Positions 33,893 to 42,329 of a stretch of 64,000 bases of DNA are shown here, in pieces. Origin of the DNA: Thermohalobaculum sp039805905 (GTDB taxonomy: Bacteria > Pseudomonadota > Alphaproteobacteria > Rhodobacterales > Rhodobacteraceae); assembly GCA_039805905.1 (NCBI GenBank), contig JBDIVM010000003.1:1-64000 (forward strand), written 5' to 3'. The position numbers were made by a program, and so were the translations under genes. Under the pieces are notes generated by a model. It was not told where the DNA came from, made no database searches, and was given only the letters and a program-made list of their open reading frames with translations. Every line of letters begins with the position of its first letter. The first letter of the stretch is position 1.

Positions 33893-34440
33893 TTAATTGT
33901 ACCTTCCATTTGAGCCAAAAAATATGGTCACACTGCACGACCCTGCCTGTTTGGGGGGCTTGCGGCGAAGCGGGTCCATGGCGCGACGGCGTCGGGTGGG
34001 TCTGATCGGAGGAGGCTTCTGATCCGGTCGAAGCCGGTTCGGAACCAGGATCTTTCCCGGTGGCTGTGAGCCTTGCGCTTTGGCCAGGTTACGCCGGGGA
34101 GGTCCTTCGCGGCCCGCGCCGCCCAGGCGATGGCGAGAGCGACGAGGCGGGGCCTGGCACTGGTTGCGATGACCAGCCACCCGCCACCCGTGAGGGGCTT
34201 GGCGGCGAAGCTCAGGAGGTGGCGCCCGCGCCTCTCGCCGACGCCAGTGCAGCCGGGCGTCGCGCCGAAGCTGATCGCCCTCCTCCGTGGTGACACGCAG
34301 GTTCTCGCGCAGCAGGATGGCGCAGATCGACCGTCCGCGCGCTGACCATCGCCACCACGATCAGCGCCAGCGTCCCGACCCGCTCCTCGCTCAGCCCCAG
34401 ACGCCGGCGAAGCATTGGCGGACCCCGCTTGCGAGACAAG
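33893..34440 (-). pseudogene. IS4-type transposase remnant
   Basis: Two fragments of one transposase remain, in different reading frames. The N-terminal one (about 34440-34310) reads LGLSEERVGTLALIVVAMVS followed by ARTVDL. The C-terminal one (about 34170-33930) reads ALAIAWAARAA, RKAHSHRERSWFRTGFDRIR and SLLRSDPPDAVAPW, the usual end of IS4-family transposases. The catalytic DDE core between them is deleted and a frameshift separates the parts, so it is dead. I could not identify terminal inverted repeats or target-site duplications. The surrounding 33841-34619 contains no other gene. Confidence 0.75.
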
Positions 34441-34619
34441 AGTCCGCCAAAAAATCACACCTCGCCGCCCTCAACCACCCCGCTGTCGTGCAGTCTGCTG
34501 CTCACACCCCCTGCCTTCCCGCTTTCCAATGGGATCAACATCTTGACCCCATGCTCACGCGTGAGCAGGCCCCTCGGGGCGGGTTCCATCGGGCCCGATT
34601 CCGCTCTAGACAGGCTCCC

Positions 34620-36134
34620 ATGCTCGAGCCCGCCCGCAGCTTCCCCGACTTCTCCGAGGACCAGGCCGCCGCGTGGGCCCGCCTCGCGGCCCGGCTGGCG
34701 GCGCACGGGGTCGACCTCGCGGCCGGCACCACCGCGCCCGGCTCCGGGCATGCCGGCGAGGGCGAGGTCATCGCGGTGACCGGCCGGGCGGGCTCGGGCA
34801 AGACCGTGCTGCTCGCCCGCCTCGCCGCGCGGCTCAAGGAGGCCGGACTGATGGCGATCCGGCCCGACTACGAGCCCCGGCGGCGCACCAGACGCAGCTT
34901 CGCCGTGCTGGCCCCGACCAACAAGGCGGCGAGCGTCCTCGGCGCGCTCGGCGTGCCGGCGACCACGATCCACCGCATCGTCTACACCCCCGTCTACGAC
35001 CCCGAATACCAGGAGGTCGCCGACTGGCTCGCGGGCGAGCGGAAGATCCGGCCCGAGGTCACGGGGCTGACCCAGGCGGCGCTCGACCGGGCCGAGGCGT
35101 TCTACCGGGCGCACGGCTCGGTCGCCGGCGCGCTCGCGGCCGCGGGGGTGCGCGGGAGCGACTTCATCACCGGCTGGACGCGGCGCGACGAACCCCTCGA
35201 CATCGCGCTGGTCGACGAGGCCTCGATGATCGACGAGGCGCAGCTCGCCGACCTGACCCAGATCTTCCGGCTGGTCGTGCTGTTCGGCGACCCGGCCCAG
35301 CTCGCCCCCGTGAACAGCCGCGGGCGGATGGTGTTCGAGACCCTGCCGGAATCCCGGCGGTGCCAGCTCGGCCGCATCCACCGGCAGGCGGCGGACAGCC
35401 CGATCCTCGACCTCGCGCACGCGCTCGGCGACCCGGCGCTGGCGTTCGAGGACTTCGAGGCGATGGTCGAGGCCGCGGCGCGGCGCGACGGCCGGGTCGA
35501 GATCGCCGCCAGGGCGGATGCGGAGCTGATGTGCCGGAGCCCGATCCTCGTCTGGCGTAACAGGACGCGCGTGCGGCTGATCGCCGCGTTCCGGCAGGCC
35601 CACGGCATCCCGGAGGCCGCGCTCGTGCCGGGCGAGCCGCTGATCTGCGACGGGCTGGAGCTGCCGGCGAAGCAGCGCAAGCTGCGCATCGACCTGGAGG
35701 CGCGCGGGCTGATCAAGGGCGCGCAGGCGACCTATCTGGGGCCGGGCCGCAAGCCCGGCTTCGCCCGGGTCGACATCACCGGAACCGACGAGCCGGCCAT
35801 CTCGGTCGCCGCCATCATCCAGATCGAGCGGCCGGACGGCGAGGAGCCGGTGCTGGTCTCGGCGGCACGCTCGGGCGCGGTGTTCCTGCACGGCGCTGCC
35901 TGCACCGTCCACAAGGCGCAGGGCTCGCAATGGCCGCGCGTGCAGGTCTTCGCCCCCGATCTCTGGGCGGCGGCGCGCGCGGGGCAGACCGAGGCCGGGA
36001 TCGCGCTCTGGAAGCGGCTCGCCTATGTGGCGGTGACGCGTGCCGAGCATCAGCTCGTCTGGGTCACGCGCTCCATGATCTCGCGGCCGGCCGCCCCGCT
36101 CGGCGCGCCAGCCGCGCTGGCGCCGCCGGCCTGA
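34620..36134 (+). CDS. RecD-like ATP-dependent DNA helicase
   Basis: A 504-residue superfamily 1 helicase. Walker A is VTGRAGSGKTVLLARL (about residue 50), Walker B is ALVDEASMID (about 198), then VVLFGDPAQLAPVNS (motif III), GRIHRQA (motif IV) and, at the end, TVHKAQGSQW and YVAVTRAEHQLVW (motifs V-VI; UvrD_C_2). It resembles RecD/Dda-type helicases common in Rhodobacterales as stand-alone genes. The frame opens at 34287, but the ATG at 34620 fits the family. It lies next to the transposase remnant. Confidence 0.9.
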   Translation: MLEPARSFPDFSEDQAAAWARLAARLAAHGVDLAAGTTAPGSGHAGEGEVIAVTGRAGSGKTVLLARLAARLKEAGLMAIRPDYEPRRRTRRSFAVLAPTNKAASVLGALGVPATTIHRIVYTPVYDPEYQEVADWLAGERKIRPEVTGLTQAALDRAEAFYRAHGSVAGALAAAGVRGSDFITGWTRRDEPLDIALVDEASMIDEAQLADLTQIFRLVVLFGDPAQLAPVNSRGRMVFETLPESRRCQLGRIHRQAADSPILDLAHALGDPALAFEDFEAMVEAAARRDGRVEIAARADAELMCRSPILVWRNRTRVRLIAAFRQAHGIPEAALVPGEPLICDGLELPAKQRKLRIDLEARGLIKGAQATYLGPGRKPGFARVDITGTDEPAISVAAIIQIERPDGEEPVLVSAARSGAVFLHGAACTVHKAQGSQWPRVQVFAPDLWAAARAGQTEAGIALWKRLAYVAVTRAEHQLVWVTRSMISRPAAPLGAPAALAPPA

Positions 36135-36197
36135 GCCGGCGGTCGTCGGGCATCATGGCATGGCTGCGGGCCCCCGGGCGGCGGCCCCGATGGCGGA

Positions 36198-36509
36198 TCA
36201 GGCGGAATAGCCCTGCCGGGCGGCATTCGCCTCGGCGTCGCCCTTCGAGTTGTAGCCCTCGGACGAGGCCCCGACCAGATTGCCGTTGGTCGCCATCCGG
36301 CGCCAGCGCCACTGGCCGCGCTTGTCCTTGTAGAACTCCCACTTGTCCTTCGCGTTCTTCCCCCGCTTCATGTTGGCCTCGGCATCGGCCCTGGACTTGT
36401 AGCCCTCGGAGGCCGCCCCGACGATCTTTCCGTTCGAGCCCGTGCGCCTCCAACGCCACTCGCCCCGCTTGTCCTGATAGACCTCGAACTTGTCGTTCTC
36501 GCCGGCCAT
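36198..36509 (-). CDS. YegP-like protein with two DUF1508 repeats
   Basis: A 103-residue protein with two tandem DUF1508 repeats: FEVYQDKRGEWRWRR…GSNGKIVGAASEGYKSRADAE, then WEFYKDKRGQWRWRR…ATNGNLVGASSEGYNSKGDAE. Such proteins are small beta-sheet units of unknown function. The ATG at 36509 has a strong GGGAGGGA site. The same frame stays open far upstream into the remains of korB, so a longer fusion could be translated, but the ribosome site makes the short form the likely one. Confidence 0.92.
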   Translation of the reverse strand: MAGENDKFEVYQDKRGEWRWRRTGSNGKIVGAASEGYKSRADAEANMKRGKNAKDKWEFYKDKRGQWRWRRMATNGNLVGASSEGYNSKGDAEANAARQGYSA

Positions 36510-36635
36510 CGATTCCCTCCCGCTGCAATCATTATGTTCTGCAAGATTCCCGCATCGCGGCGAATCGGACCGATTATGGAGGTCACCGGGGAATCGGCAA
36601 AGCGGGGAAGTCGGCGGTGCCAGCGCCGGTGGCCA

Positions 36636-36925
36636 TTCCACGACCCAGCTGTCCGGTCCGCGCAGGAGCGCAGCGAGATCCGCGTCGTTCGCGTCGGGCT
36701 CGGGGCCGTCACCCCTGGCCATCAGTTCGTTCTGGGTCGGGCGGGCGACGTCGCGCAGGACACCGATCGACTCGGTCATTTCCGGATGCCGCGGCGAGGC
36801 GAGCAGGAATGCGAGCGACGGGCTGGCCTCATGCGCGCCATGGCGCACCAGATCGTCCTCGGCGATGCCGCCGCCGAGGCGTACCGCCTCGAGGTCGAAG
36901 CCGTTCCGGCGCAGCCCCCGGTCGC
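36636..36925 (-). pseudogene. korB: korB C-terminal remnant (2-oxoacid:ferredoxin oxidoreductase beta)
   Basis: The minus strand reads GLRRNGFDLEAVRLGGGIAE, then DDLVRHGAHEASPSLAFLLA, PEMTESIGVLRDVARPT and ADLAALLRGPDSWVVE. This is the C-terminal end of the beta subunit of 2-oxoacid (2-oxoglutarate) ferredoxin oxidoreductase. The TPP-binding part is gone. Immediately upstream on the same strand is the N-terminus of the alpha subunit, so one internal deletion removed the end of korA and most of korB. The end runs in frame towards the YegP-like gene without a stop. Confidence 0.72.
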
Positions 36926-36933
36926 GGTCCCGG

Positions 36934-37083
36934 CTAGCCGGGAAAGGTGGCGGCGTCGTTGCCGAGCGCGACCGAGGTGGCGGTCAGTTGCGCGCCGGCA
37001 AGCAGCATGCCGTCACCGGAGGCCCCGCAGAAGCGGACCACGACGGACCGGCGGTCGGAGGCGGGCTTGGTGGCTGCGTCCAT
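36934..37083 (-). pseudogene. korA: korA N-terminal remnant (2-oxoacid:ferredoxin oxidoreductase alpha)
   Basis: From an ATG at 37083 the minus strand reads MDAATKPASDRRSVVVRF, then CGASGDGMLLAGAQLTATSV and ALGNDAATFPG before a stop. This is the start of the KorA gamma domain (usual form RFAGDSGDGMQLTG…GNDLATFPDFPAEI). The break comes just after FPG, where the conserved sequence normally continues. Only 49 codons are left, so it is non-functional. Confidence 0.75.
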
Positions 37084-37403
37084 GCACTTCAAGCGGATGC
37101 GGCGGCGCGGCAAGTCCAGCGTGATGTCAGGGTCCTGTGTGCACCGCAGCAATACGCCGCAGGGCGGAAGTGGTTGTTCCAGAATGCCCTTGACTGTCCC
37201 GGGGTTTCTGGAATGGTGGCTTCGCTGATCGGTGATCTTCGCAGGTTGTGCCCGAAATCGGGCCGGGTTCGGCCGGCCCGTAAGCCCGGAGAGTTCGGTC
37301 TGGCCGCACTTCCGGTGTGGGAACACCGGTGGCGACTTGAGTTGCGGGCTGGGCGCCGGCCCGGCCGGCTCGGCGTGGGCAACAGGTTCGACGAGGCGCA
37401 GGC
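37084..37403. other. divergent region between korA remnant and dctQ
   Basis: No gene is supported in these 320 bases. The stretch should contain the former korA promoter on one strand and the promoter of the TRAP operon on the other. TTGACT near 37190 could be a -35 element, but no convincing -10 follows. Confidence 0.3.
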
Positions 37404-38000
37404 GTGCCGGAGTTCATCAAGACCTATGTGCGCTGGGTGGACCGTCTGAACTATGCGGTCGGCAGGTTCGCCATGTATCTGCTGTTCGCGATGATGGCGA
37501 TCCTGCTCTGGTCCTCGATCTCGAAGGCGATCTCGGGCGAGCCGTTCGGGCTGCTCGATGCGCCGGCGCACTGGACCCTGCTGATGGCGCAGTTCGCGAT
37601 CACTGCCTACTACATGCTGGGCGGCGCCTATTCGTTGCAGCTCGGCTCGAACGTGCGCATGGACCTGCTTTACGGAAGCTGGTCGGCGAAGACAAAGGCC
37701 TGGGCAGATTCCTTTACCGTTCTGGCGCTGCTGTTCTACCTCGGCGTTCTGCTCTATGGCGGCATCGTCTCGACCGAATACGCCATCCAGTATGGCGAGC
37801 GCGCGCCGGGGCTCTGGCAATCCTATCTCTGGCCGATCAAGATCTTGATGTGCGTCGGCATCGTGCTGATGATCCTGCAGGTGCTGGCGATCTTCTTCCG
37901 CGATGTGGCGACGATCCGCGGCGTCACGCTGGAGTCGGGGCCGGCAGCCAGCGAGATCGCCGACCAGATCAAGACGGAAGTGACGGGCGGGGCGAACTGA
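37404..38000 (+). CDS. dctQ: TRAP transporter small permease DctQ
   Basis: A 198-residue membrane protein with four helices (YLLFAMMAILLWSS, LLMAQFAITAYYMLGGAY, FTVLALLFYLGVLLYGG, ILMCVGIVLMILQVLAIFF). It is the small integral-membrane subunit of a tripartite ATP-independent periplasmic transporter. The motif LQLGSNVRMDLLYGSW is typical of the mannitol/2-oxoacid group. Its stop overlaps the dctM start (TGATG). Confidence 0.93.
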   Translation: MPEFIKTYVRWVDRLNYAVGRFAMYLLFAMMAILLWSSISKAISGEPFGLLDAPAHWTLLMAQFAITAYYMLGGAYSLQLGSNVRMDLLYGSWSAKTKAWADSFTVLALLFYLGVLLYGGIVSTEYAIQYGERAPGLWQSYLWPIKILMCVGIVLMILQVLAIFFRDVATIRGVTLESGPAASEIADQIKTEVTGGAN

Positions 38001-39325
38001 TGTCCTACGAACTGATCGCGCTCACCATGTTCGCCTCGATGATGCTGATGCTGATCACGGGGCAGCGGGTCTTCGCCGCCATCGGCTTCGTCGCCGTGGT
38101 CGCGGCACTGGCGCTGTGGGGCGACAAGGGCGGCGGCGATCTGGCCTTCGCCTCGGCAATGAAGCTGATGAAGTGGTATCCGCTGCTGACCCTGCCGATG
38201 TTCATCTTCATGGGCTACGTGCTGTCCGAATCGCGTATCGCCGACGACCTCTACAAGATGTTCCACGTCTGGATGGGGCCGCTGAACGGCGGGCTGGCGA
38301 TCGGCACGGTCGGGCTGATGGTGCTGATCGCGGCGATGAACGGGCTCTCGGTCGCAGGAATGGCCATCGGCGCCACCATCGCGCTGCCGGAACTCCTGCG
38401 CCGGAATTACGATACGCGGATGGTGACGGGCGTGATCCAGGCGGGGGCGTCGCTCGGCATCCTTGTGCCGCCATCGGTCGTGCTGGTGCTCTACGCGATG
38501 ATCGCCCGCCAGCCTGTGGGGCAGCTCTGGCTCGCCGGCGTGTTCCCGGGTCTGATGATGGCGGCGCTGTTCGTCCTCTACATCAGCGTGCGCTGCTGGC
38601 TGCAGCCGCATCTCGGGCCCGCGCTGCCGCCCGAGGAGCGCAACGTGCCGATGCGCGAGAAGCTGCGTCTGCTCGGCGCCGGCATTCTGCCGCTCGCAAT
38701 CTTCGGCACCATGATGGTGCCTTTCGTCTACGGCTACACGAGCCTCGTGGAAAGCTCGGCGATCGGCGCGCTGACCGCGGTCGCCGCCGCGGTGCTGAAG
38801 GGCCGGATGACCCGCGCGGTGTTCGAGACCTCGGTGCGCCAGACGCTGGCGATCTCGTGCATGTTCATGTGGATCATCCTCGCTGCGCTCTGCTTCGGCG
38901 CGGTGTTCGACGGGCTTGGCGCGGTCAAGGCGATCGAGGGCTTCTTCGTCGGACGGCTCGGCCTCGGCCCGTGGGAAATTCTGCTCCTGATGCAGCTCAG
39001 CTACCTGATCATGGGCACCTTCCTCGACGACACCGCGATGCTGGTGATCGTCGCGCCGCTCTATGTGCCGCTGGTGGGGGAGCTGGGCTTCGACCTGATC
39101 TGGTACGGCGTGCTCTACACCATCACCTGCCAGATCGCCTACATGACGCCACCCTTCGGCTACAACCTGTTCCTGATGCGGGCGATGGCGCCGCCGGAGA
39201 TAACGCTGATCGACATCTACCGCTCGATCGTGCCATTCGTGCTGGTTATGATCGTGGCCCTTGGACTGGTGATTGCCTTCCCGGAGATCGCCATGTGGCT
39301 GCCGAACCACGTCTACGGCAAGTGA
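38000..39325 (+). CDS. dctM: TRAP transporter large permease DctM
   Basis: A 441-residue protein with about twelve helices that couples Na+ to solute import. Typical DctM stretches are LLTLPMFIFMGYVLSESRIA, QAGASLGILVPPSVVLVLYA, MGTFLDDTAMLVIVAPLYVP and YMTPPFGYNLFLMR. The start overlaps the dctQ stop by one base. Subunits Q, M and P are encoded in that order in one operon. Confidence 0.95.
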   Translation: MSYELIALTMFASMMLMLITGQRVFAAIGFVAVVAALALWGDKGGGDLAFASAMKLMKWYPLLTLPMFIFMGYVLSESRIADDLYKMFHVWMGPLNGGLAIGTVGLMVLIAAMNGLSVAGMAIGATIALPELLRRNYDTRMVTGVIQAGASLGILVPPSVVLVLYAMIARQPVGQLWLAGVFPGLMMAALFVLYISVRCWLQPHLGPALPPEERNVPMREKLRLLGAGILPLAIFGTMMVPFVYGYTSLVESSAIGALTAVAAAVLKGRMTRAVFETSVRQTLAISCMFMWIILAALCFGAVFDGLGAVKAIEGFFVGRLGLGPWEILLLMQLSYLIMGTFLDDTAMLVIVAPLYVPLVGELGFDLIWYGVLYTITCQIAYMTPPFGYNLFLMRAMAPPEITLIDIYRSIVPFVLVMIVALGLVIAFPEIAMWLPNHVYGK

Positions 39326-39441
39326 GCGGCCGCGCGAGCGTCCGCACGATGCCGGGACCGGCGACAAGGGGCGGACGGAACACGGCCGGAGCCGGGGCGG
39401 AACGACGACAACCCAACCGGAAACCAGAGAGGAGACGACCA

Positions 39442-40482
39442 ATGACCGATCGACGCAAATTCCTGAAGACCGCCGGCATCGCCGGGGTTGGCGCTGCCGC
39501 GCTGAGCGCGCCCTATGTCCGCGCCCAGGCACCGATCCGCTGGCGCATGCAGACGTATGCGGGTGGCCCGCTGGCCGAGCACGTCGTCAAGCCGGCGATC
39601 ACCGCCTTCAACAAGGCCGCACAGGGGCAAATGGAGATCGAGCTCTACACCTCGGACCAGCTGGTGCCGACCGGCGAACTGTTCCGGGCGATGCAGGCCG
39701 GCACGATCGACGCGGTGCAGTCGGACGACGACTCGATGGCAAGCCCGACCGAGGTGACGGTGTTCGGCGGTTACTTCCCGCTGGGGCTGCGCTACTCGCT
39801 GGACGTGCCCGTGCTGTTCGGCAAGTACGGGCTCGGCGAGATCTGGGCGGCCGAGTACGAGAAGGTCGGCGTGAAGCACATCTCGGCCGGATCCTGGGAT
39901 CCCTGCCACTTCAACACCAAGGAGCCGATCAACTCGCTGAAGGACCTCGAGGGCAAGCGGGTCTTCACCTTCCCGACCGCCGGGCGCTTCCTGGCGCAGT
40001 TCGGCGTGGTGCCGGTCACCCTGCCCTGGGAAGACATCGAGGTTGCGGTGCAGACCGGCGAGCTCGACGGCATCGCCTGGTCGGGCATCACCGAGGACTA
40101 CACGGTCGGCTGGGCCGACGTGACCAACTACTTCCTGACCAACAACATCTCGGGCGCCTGGATCGGCCACTTCTTCGCCAACATGGACCGCTGGAACGAG
40201 CTGCCGGAGCATCTGCAGGCGATGCTGCGGCTCGCCTGCGACAGTTCGCACCTCTACCGCCAGTGGTGGTACTGGGGCGGCGAGGCCGACCTGCGCGTCA
40301 ACGGCACCAAGATGAAGCTGACCACCATCCCGGATGCGGAATGGGCGACGGTCGAGGCGGCAGCGGTCAAGTTCTGGGACGAGATCGCGGCCGAAAGCGA
40401 GGTCAAGGCCAAGGTGGTGCAGATCTTCAAGACCTATAACGAGGTCATGCAGAAGGCCGGCCGGCCCTACCGGTTCAGCTGA
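39442..40482 (+). CDS. dctP: TRAP transporter solute-binding protein DctP
   Basis: A 346-residue periplasmic binding protein. It starts with a Tat signal (DRRKFLKTAG…GAAALSAPYVRAQ). The body (RWRMQTYAGGPLAEHVVKPA, GSWDPCHFNTKEPI, AGRFLAQFGVVPVTLPWEDI) fits the family that binds 2-oxoacids, mannitol-like polyols or pyruvate-type monocarboxylates. The conserved Arg that binds carboxylates is expected in the block after KEPINSL. A strong GGAG site precedes the ATG. A terminator follows the gene. Confidence 0.93.
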   Translation: MTDRRKFLKTAGIAGVGAAALSAPYVRAQAPIRWRMQTYAGGPLAEHVVKPAITAFNKAAQGQMEIELYTSDQLVPTGELFRAMQAGTIDAVQSDDDSMASPTEVTVFGGYFPLGLRYSLDVPVLFGKYGLGEIWAAEYEKVGVKHISAGSWDPCHFNTKEPINSLKDLEGKRVFTFPTAGRFLAQFGVVPVTLPWEDIEVAVQTGELDGIAWSGITEDYTVGWADVTNYFLTNNISGAWIGHFFANMDRWNELPEHLQAMLRLACDSSHLYRQWWYWGGEADLRVNGTKMKLTTIPDAEWATVEAAAVKFWDEIAAESEVKAKVVQIFKTYNEVMQKAGRPYRFS

Positions 40483-40501
40483 GCCTGCGATCAGCCATTC
40501 C

Positions 40502-40525
40502 GGGCGCGCCCTCCGGGGCGCGCCC
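40502..40525. terminator. bidirectional terminator hairpin
   Basis: GGGCGCGCCC (40502-40511) and GGGCGCGCCC (40516-40525) form a ten-base-pair stem with a four-base loop, followed by TTCTC on the plus strand. It separates dctP from the convergent amidohydrolase gene. Confidence 0.7.
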
Positions 40526-40528
40526 TTC

Positions 40529-42187
40529 TCATGCCTCGAACACGGTGCGCCCGCCGCAGATGGTGCGGGCGATGCCGAGATCGCCGATCGCCTCCGGCGG
40601 CACGGCCTCGATGTCGCCGCCGAGGATCACCAGATCGGCGAGCTTGCCGGGCACGAGGCTGCCCTTGCGCGCCTCGCTGTGCTCGGCGAAGGCGCCGCCG
40701 ATGGTGTAGGCGGCGAGCGCCTCCGTCAGCGTGAAGCTCTGGTCCGGCAGAGCCTCGGCCCACGGCTTCCGCGTCACGGCGGCCTGGATGCCACGCAGCA
40801 CCGAGATGTCCGAGACCGGCCAGTCCGAGGCGAAGGCCATCGCGGCGCCGGCCGACGCGATGCGCCGCCAGGCGAAGGCGTCGGCCCAGCGGGCGCGGCC
40901 GATCTTGCCCAGCGTCGGCTCGAGCGGGAAGTCCATGGCGCCCGGAGGGTGCGGCGGCTGCATCGAGGCGACGAGACCGAGCCGGCCGAGGCGCGGGATG
41001 TCGGCGGGGTCGACCAGCTCGATATGCTCGACCCGGTGGCGCATGCCGCTTCGGCCGTTCGCGCGGCCCGCCGCCTCGTAGCCGTCGATCACCCGCCGCA
41101 CCGCCCCGTCGCCGATGGCGTGGACGGCGATCTGCAGGCCGCGGCGGTCGATCTCGCAGGCGATCTCGGCGAAGCGCTCCTGCGCGAAGCGCGCCTCGCC
41201 GCGCCAGCCGGGCCGGTCGGCGTAGTCTTTCAGCATGAAGGCGGTGCCGCTGTCGATCACCCCGTCCATGAACAGCTTGACGAAGCCCGAGGCCAGCCAG
41301 TCGTCGCTCCAGCGCCGGTGCATTGCCGCGGCGGTGTCGAGGTCCGCGAGCGTCATGTCGGGCACGAAGTGGAACGGCACCCGCACCCGCGCGGTCAGCT
41401 CGCCGGCATCGCGCAGGGCCGAGAGCAGTTCGAGCGTGTAGCGGTTGCCGTCCATGTTGACGATCGAGGTGATGCCGTGCCGCGCCGCATGGGCGAGACC
41501 GCGGCGCAGATGGCCGAAATCCTCCTCCCGACCGGCACCGGACGGCGGGTGCTCCGGGTCGCGACCCGTCTGCAGACCCAGCTTGTAGCGCTGCTCGCCG
41601 CCAAGCCGCATGACCGGGGCACAGGCCTCGGGCTCGCGCAGTTCGCCGGTGGCGAGGCCGTCGGCGCCCGTAACCACCTCATGCCCGGCGGGCAGGGCGC
41701 AGCCATGCAGGAGCCCCGCCGACTCCAGCGCGGCCGTGTTGGCCCAGACCGTGTGGTGGTCATGCGAAACCAGCGCCACGGGGCGGTCCGGGAGCACCCG
41801 GTCAAGCACCTCGCGCGGCTGCCCGCCCGCCAGCAGCCCGTAGCCCGCCCCCTGTGCGATCACCAGCGGCAACCCCGGAAGCGCCGCCGCATGGTCCCGC
41901 AGCCGCGGCGCCAGCGCCTCGACCGTGGTGCAGTCGTCGAGATGCAGATCGGCGAGTTCGGCCCCGCCGGAGAACAGGTGCATGTGGCTCTCGACGAAGC
42001 CCGGCAGCACCGTGGCGCCACCGGCGTCGATCACCTGCGTCGCCGGACCACACAGGGCGGCGATCTCTGCCCCGGAGCCGACTGCCCGGATCCGCGCTCC
42101 GGAGATCGCCAGGGCCTCGGCCCGCGCCTGCGCCGGGTTCATTGTCAGAATCCGGGCATTCACCAGGATCGTGTCCGCCGCTCGCAT
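40529..42187 (-). CDS. YtcJ-like metal-dependent amidohydrolase
   Basis: A 552-residue amidohydrolase-fold protein. Metal ligands are in LPGFVESHMHLFSGG (HxH), and AVHAIGDGAVRRVIDGYE, MRHRVEHIELVDP and MAFASDWPVSD carry the later His, His and Asp. It belongs to the YtcJ group of the amidohydrolase superfamily, whose substrates are mostly amides or carbamates. The ATG at 42187 has GGAGAGG upstream. The frame continues outward without conservation. It ends next to the terminator after dctP. Confidence 0.9.
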   Translation of the reverse strand: MRAADTILVNARILTMNPAQARAEALAISGARIRAVGSGAEIAALCGPATQVIDAGGATVLPGFVESHMHLFSGGAELADLHLDDCTTVEALAPRLRDHAAALPGLPLVIAQGAGYGLLAGGQPREVLDRVLPDRPVALVSHDHHTVWANTAALESAGLLHGCALPAGHEVVTGADGLATGELREPEACAPVMRLGGEQRYKLGLQTGRDPEHPPSGAGREEDFGHLRRGLAHAARHGITSIVNMDGNRYTLELLSALRDAGELTARVRVPFHFVPDMTLADLDTAAAMHRRWSDDWLASGFVKLFMDGVIDSGTAFMLKDYADRPGWRGEARFAQERFAEIACEIDRRGLQIAVHAIGDGAVRRVIDGYEAAGRANGRSGMRHRVEHIELVDPADIPRLGRLGLVASMQPPHPPGAMDFPLEPTLGKIGRARWADAFAWRRIASAGAAMAFASDWPVSDISVLRGIQAAVTRKPWAEALPDQSFTLTEALAAYTIGGAFAEHSEARKGSLVPGKLADLVILGGDIEAVPPEAIGDLGIARTICGGRTVFEA

Positions 42188-42329
42188 CAGACCACCTCTC
42201 CGCCCGCCTGTGCCGCTCTCCGGTCGCCCGATTCCGGCCTGTCGGCCCATGGCCGATCAGGCGGCCGCGCGGAGCCATCTGCCAAGGGGATCGATCGGGC
42301 CATAGTGTCGCGCCCCGCCTGCCAGACCA

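Noticed and set aside
32979..33896. Long alternative plus frame over nadC
   Set aside because: It is an out-of-frame shadow of nadC, rich in Arg and Gly.
33841..37403. Genomic island or prophage
   Set aside because: Only an IS remnant and a gene deletion are seen; there are no integrase, phage structural genes or attachment repeats, and base composition matches the surroundings.
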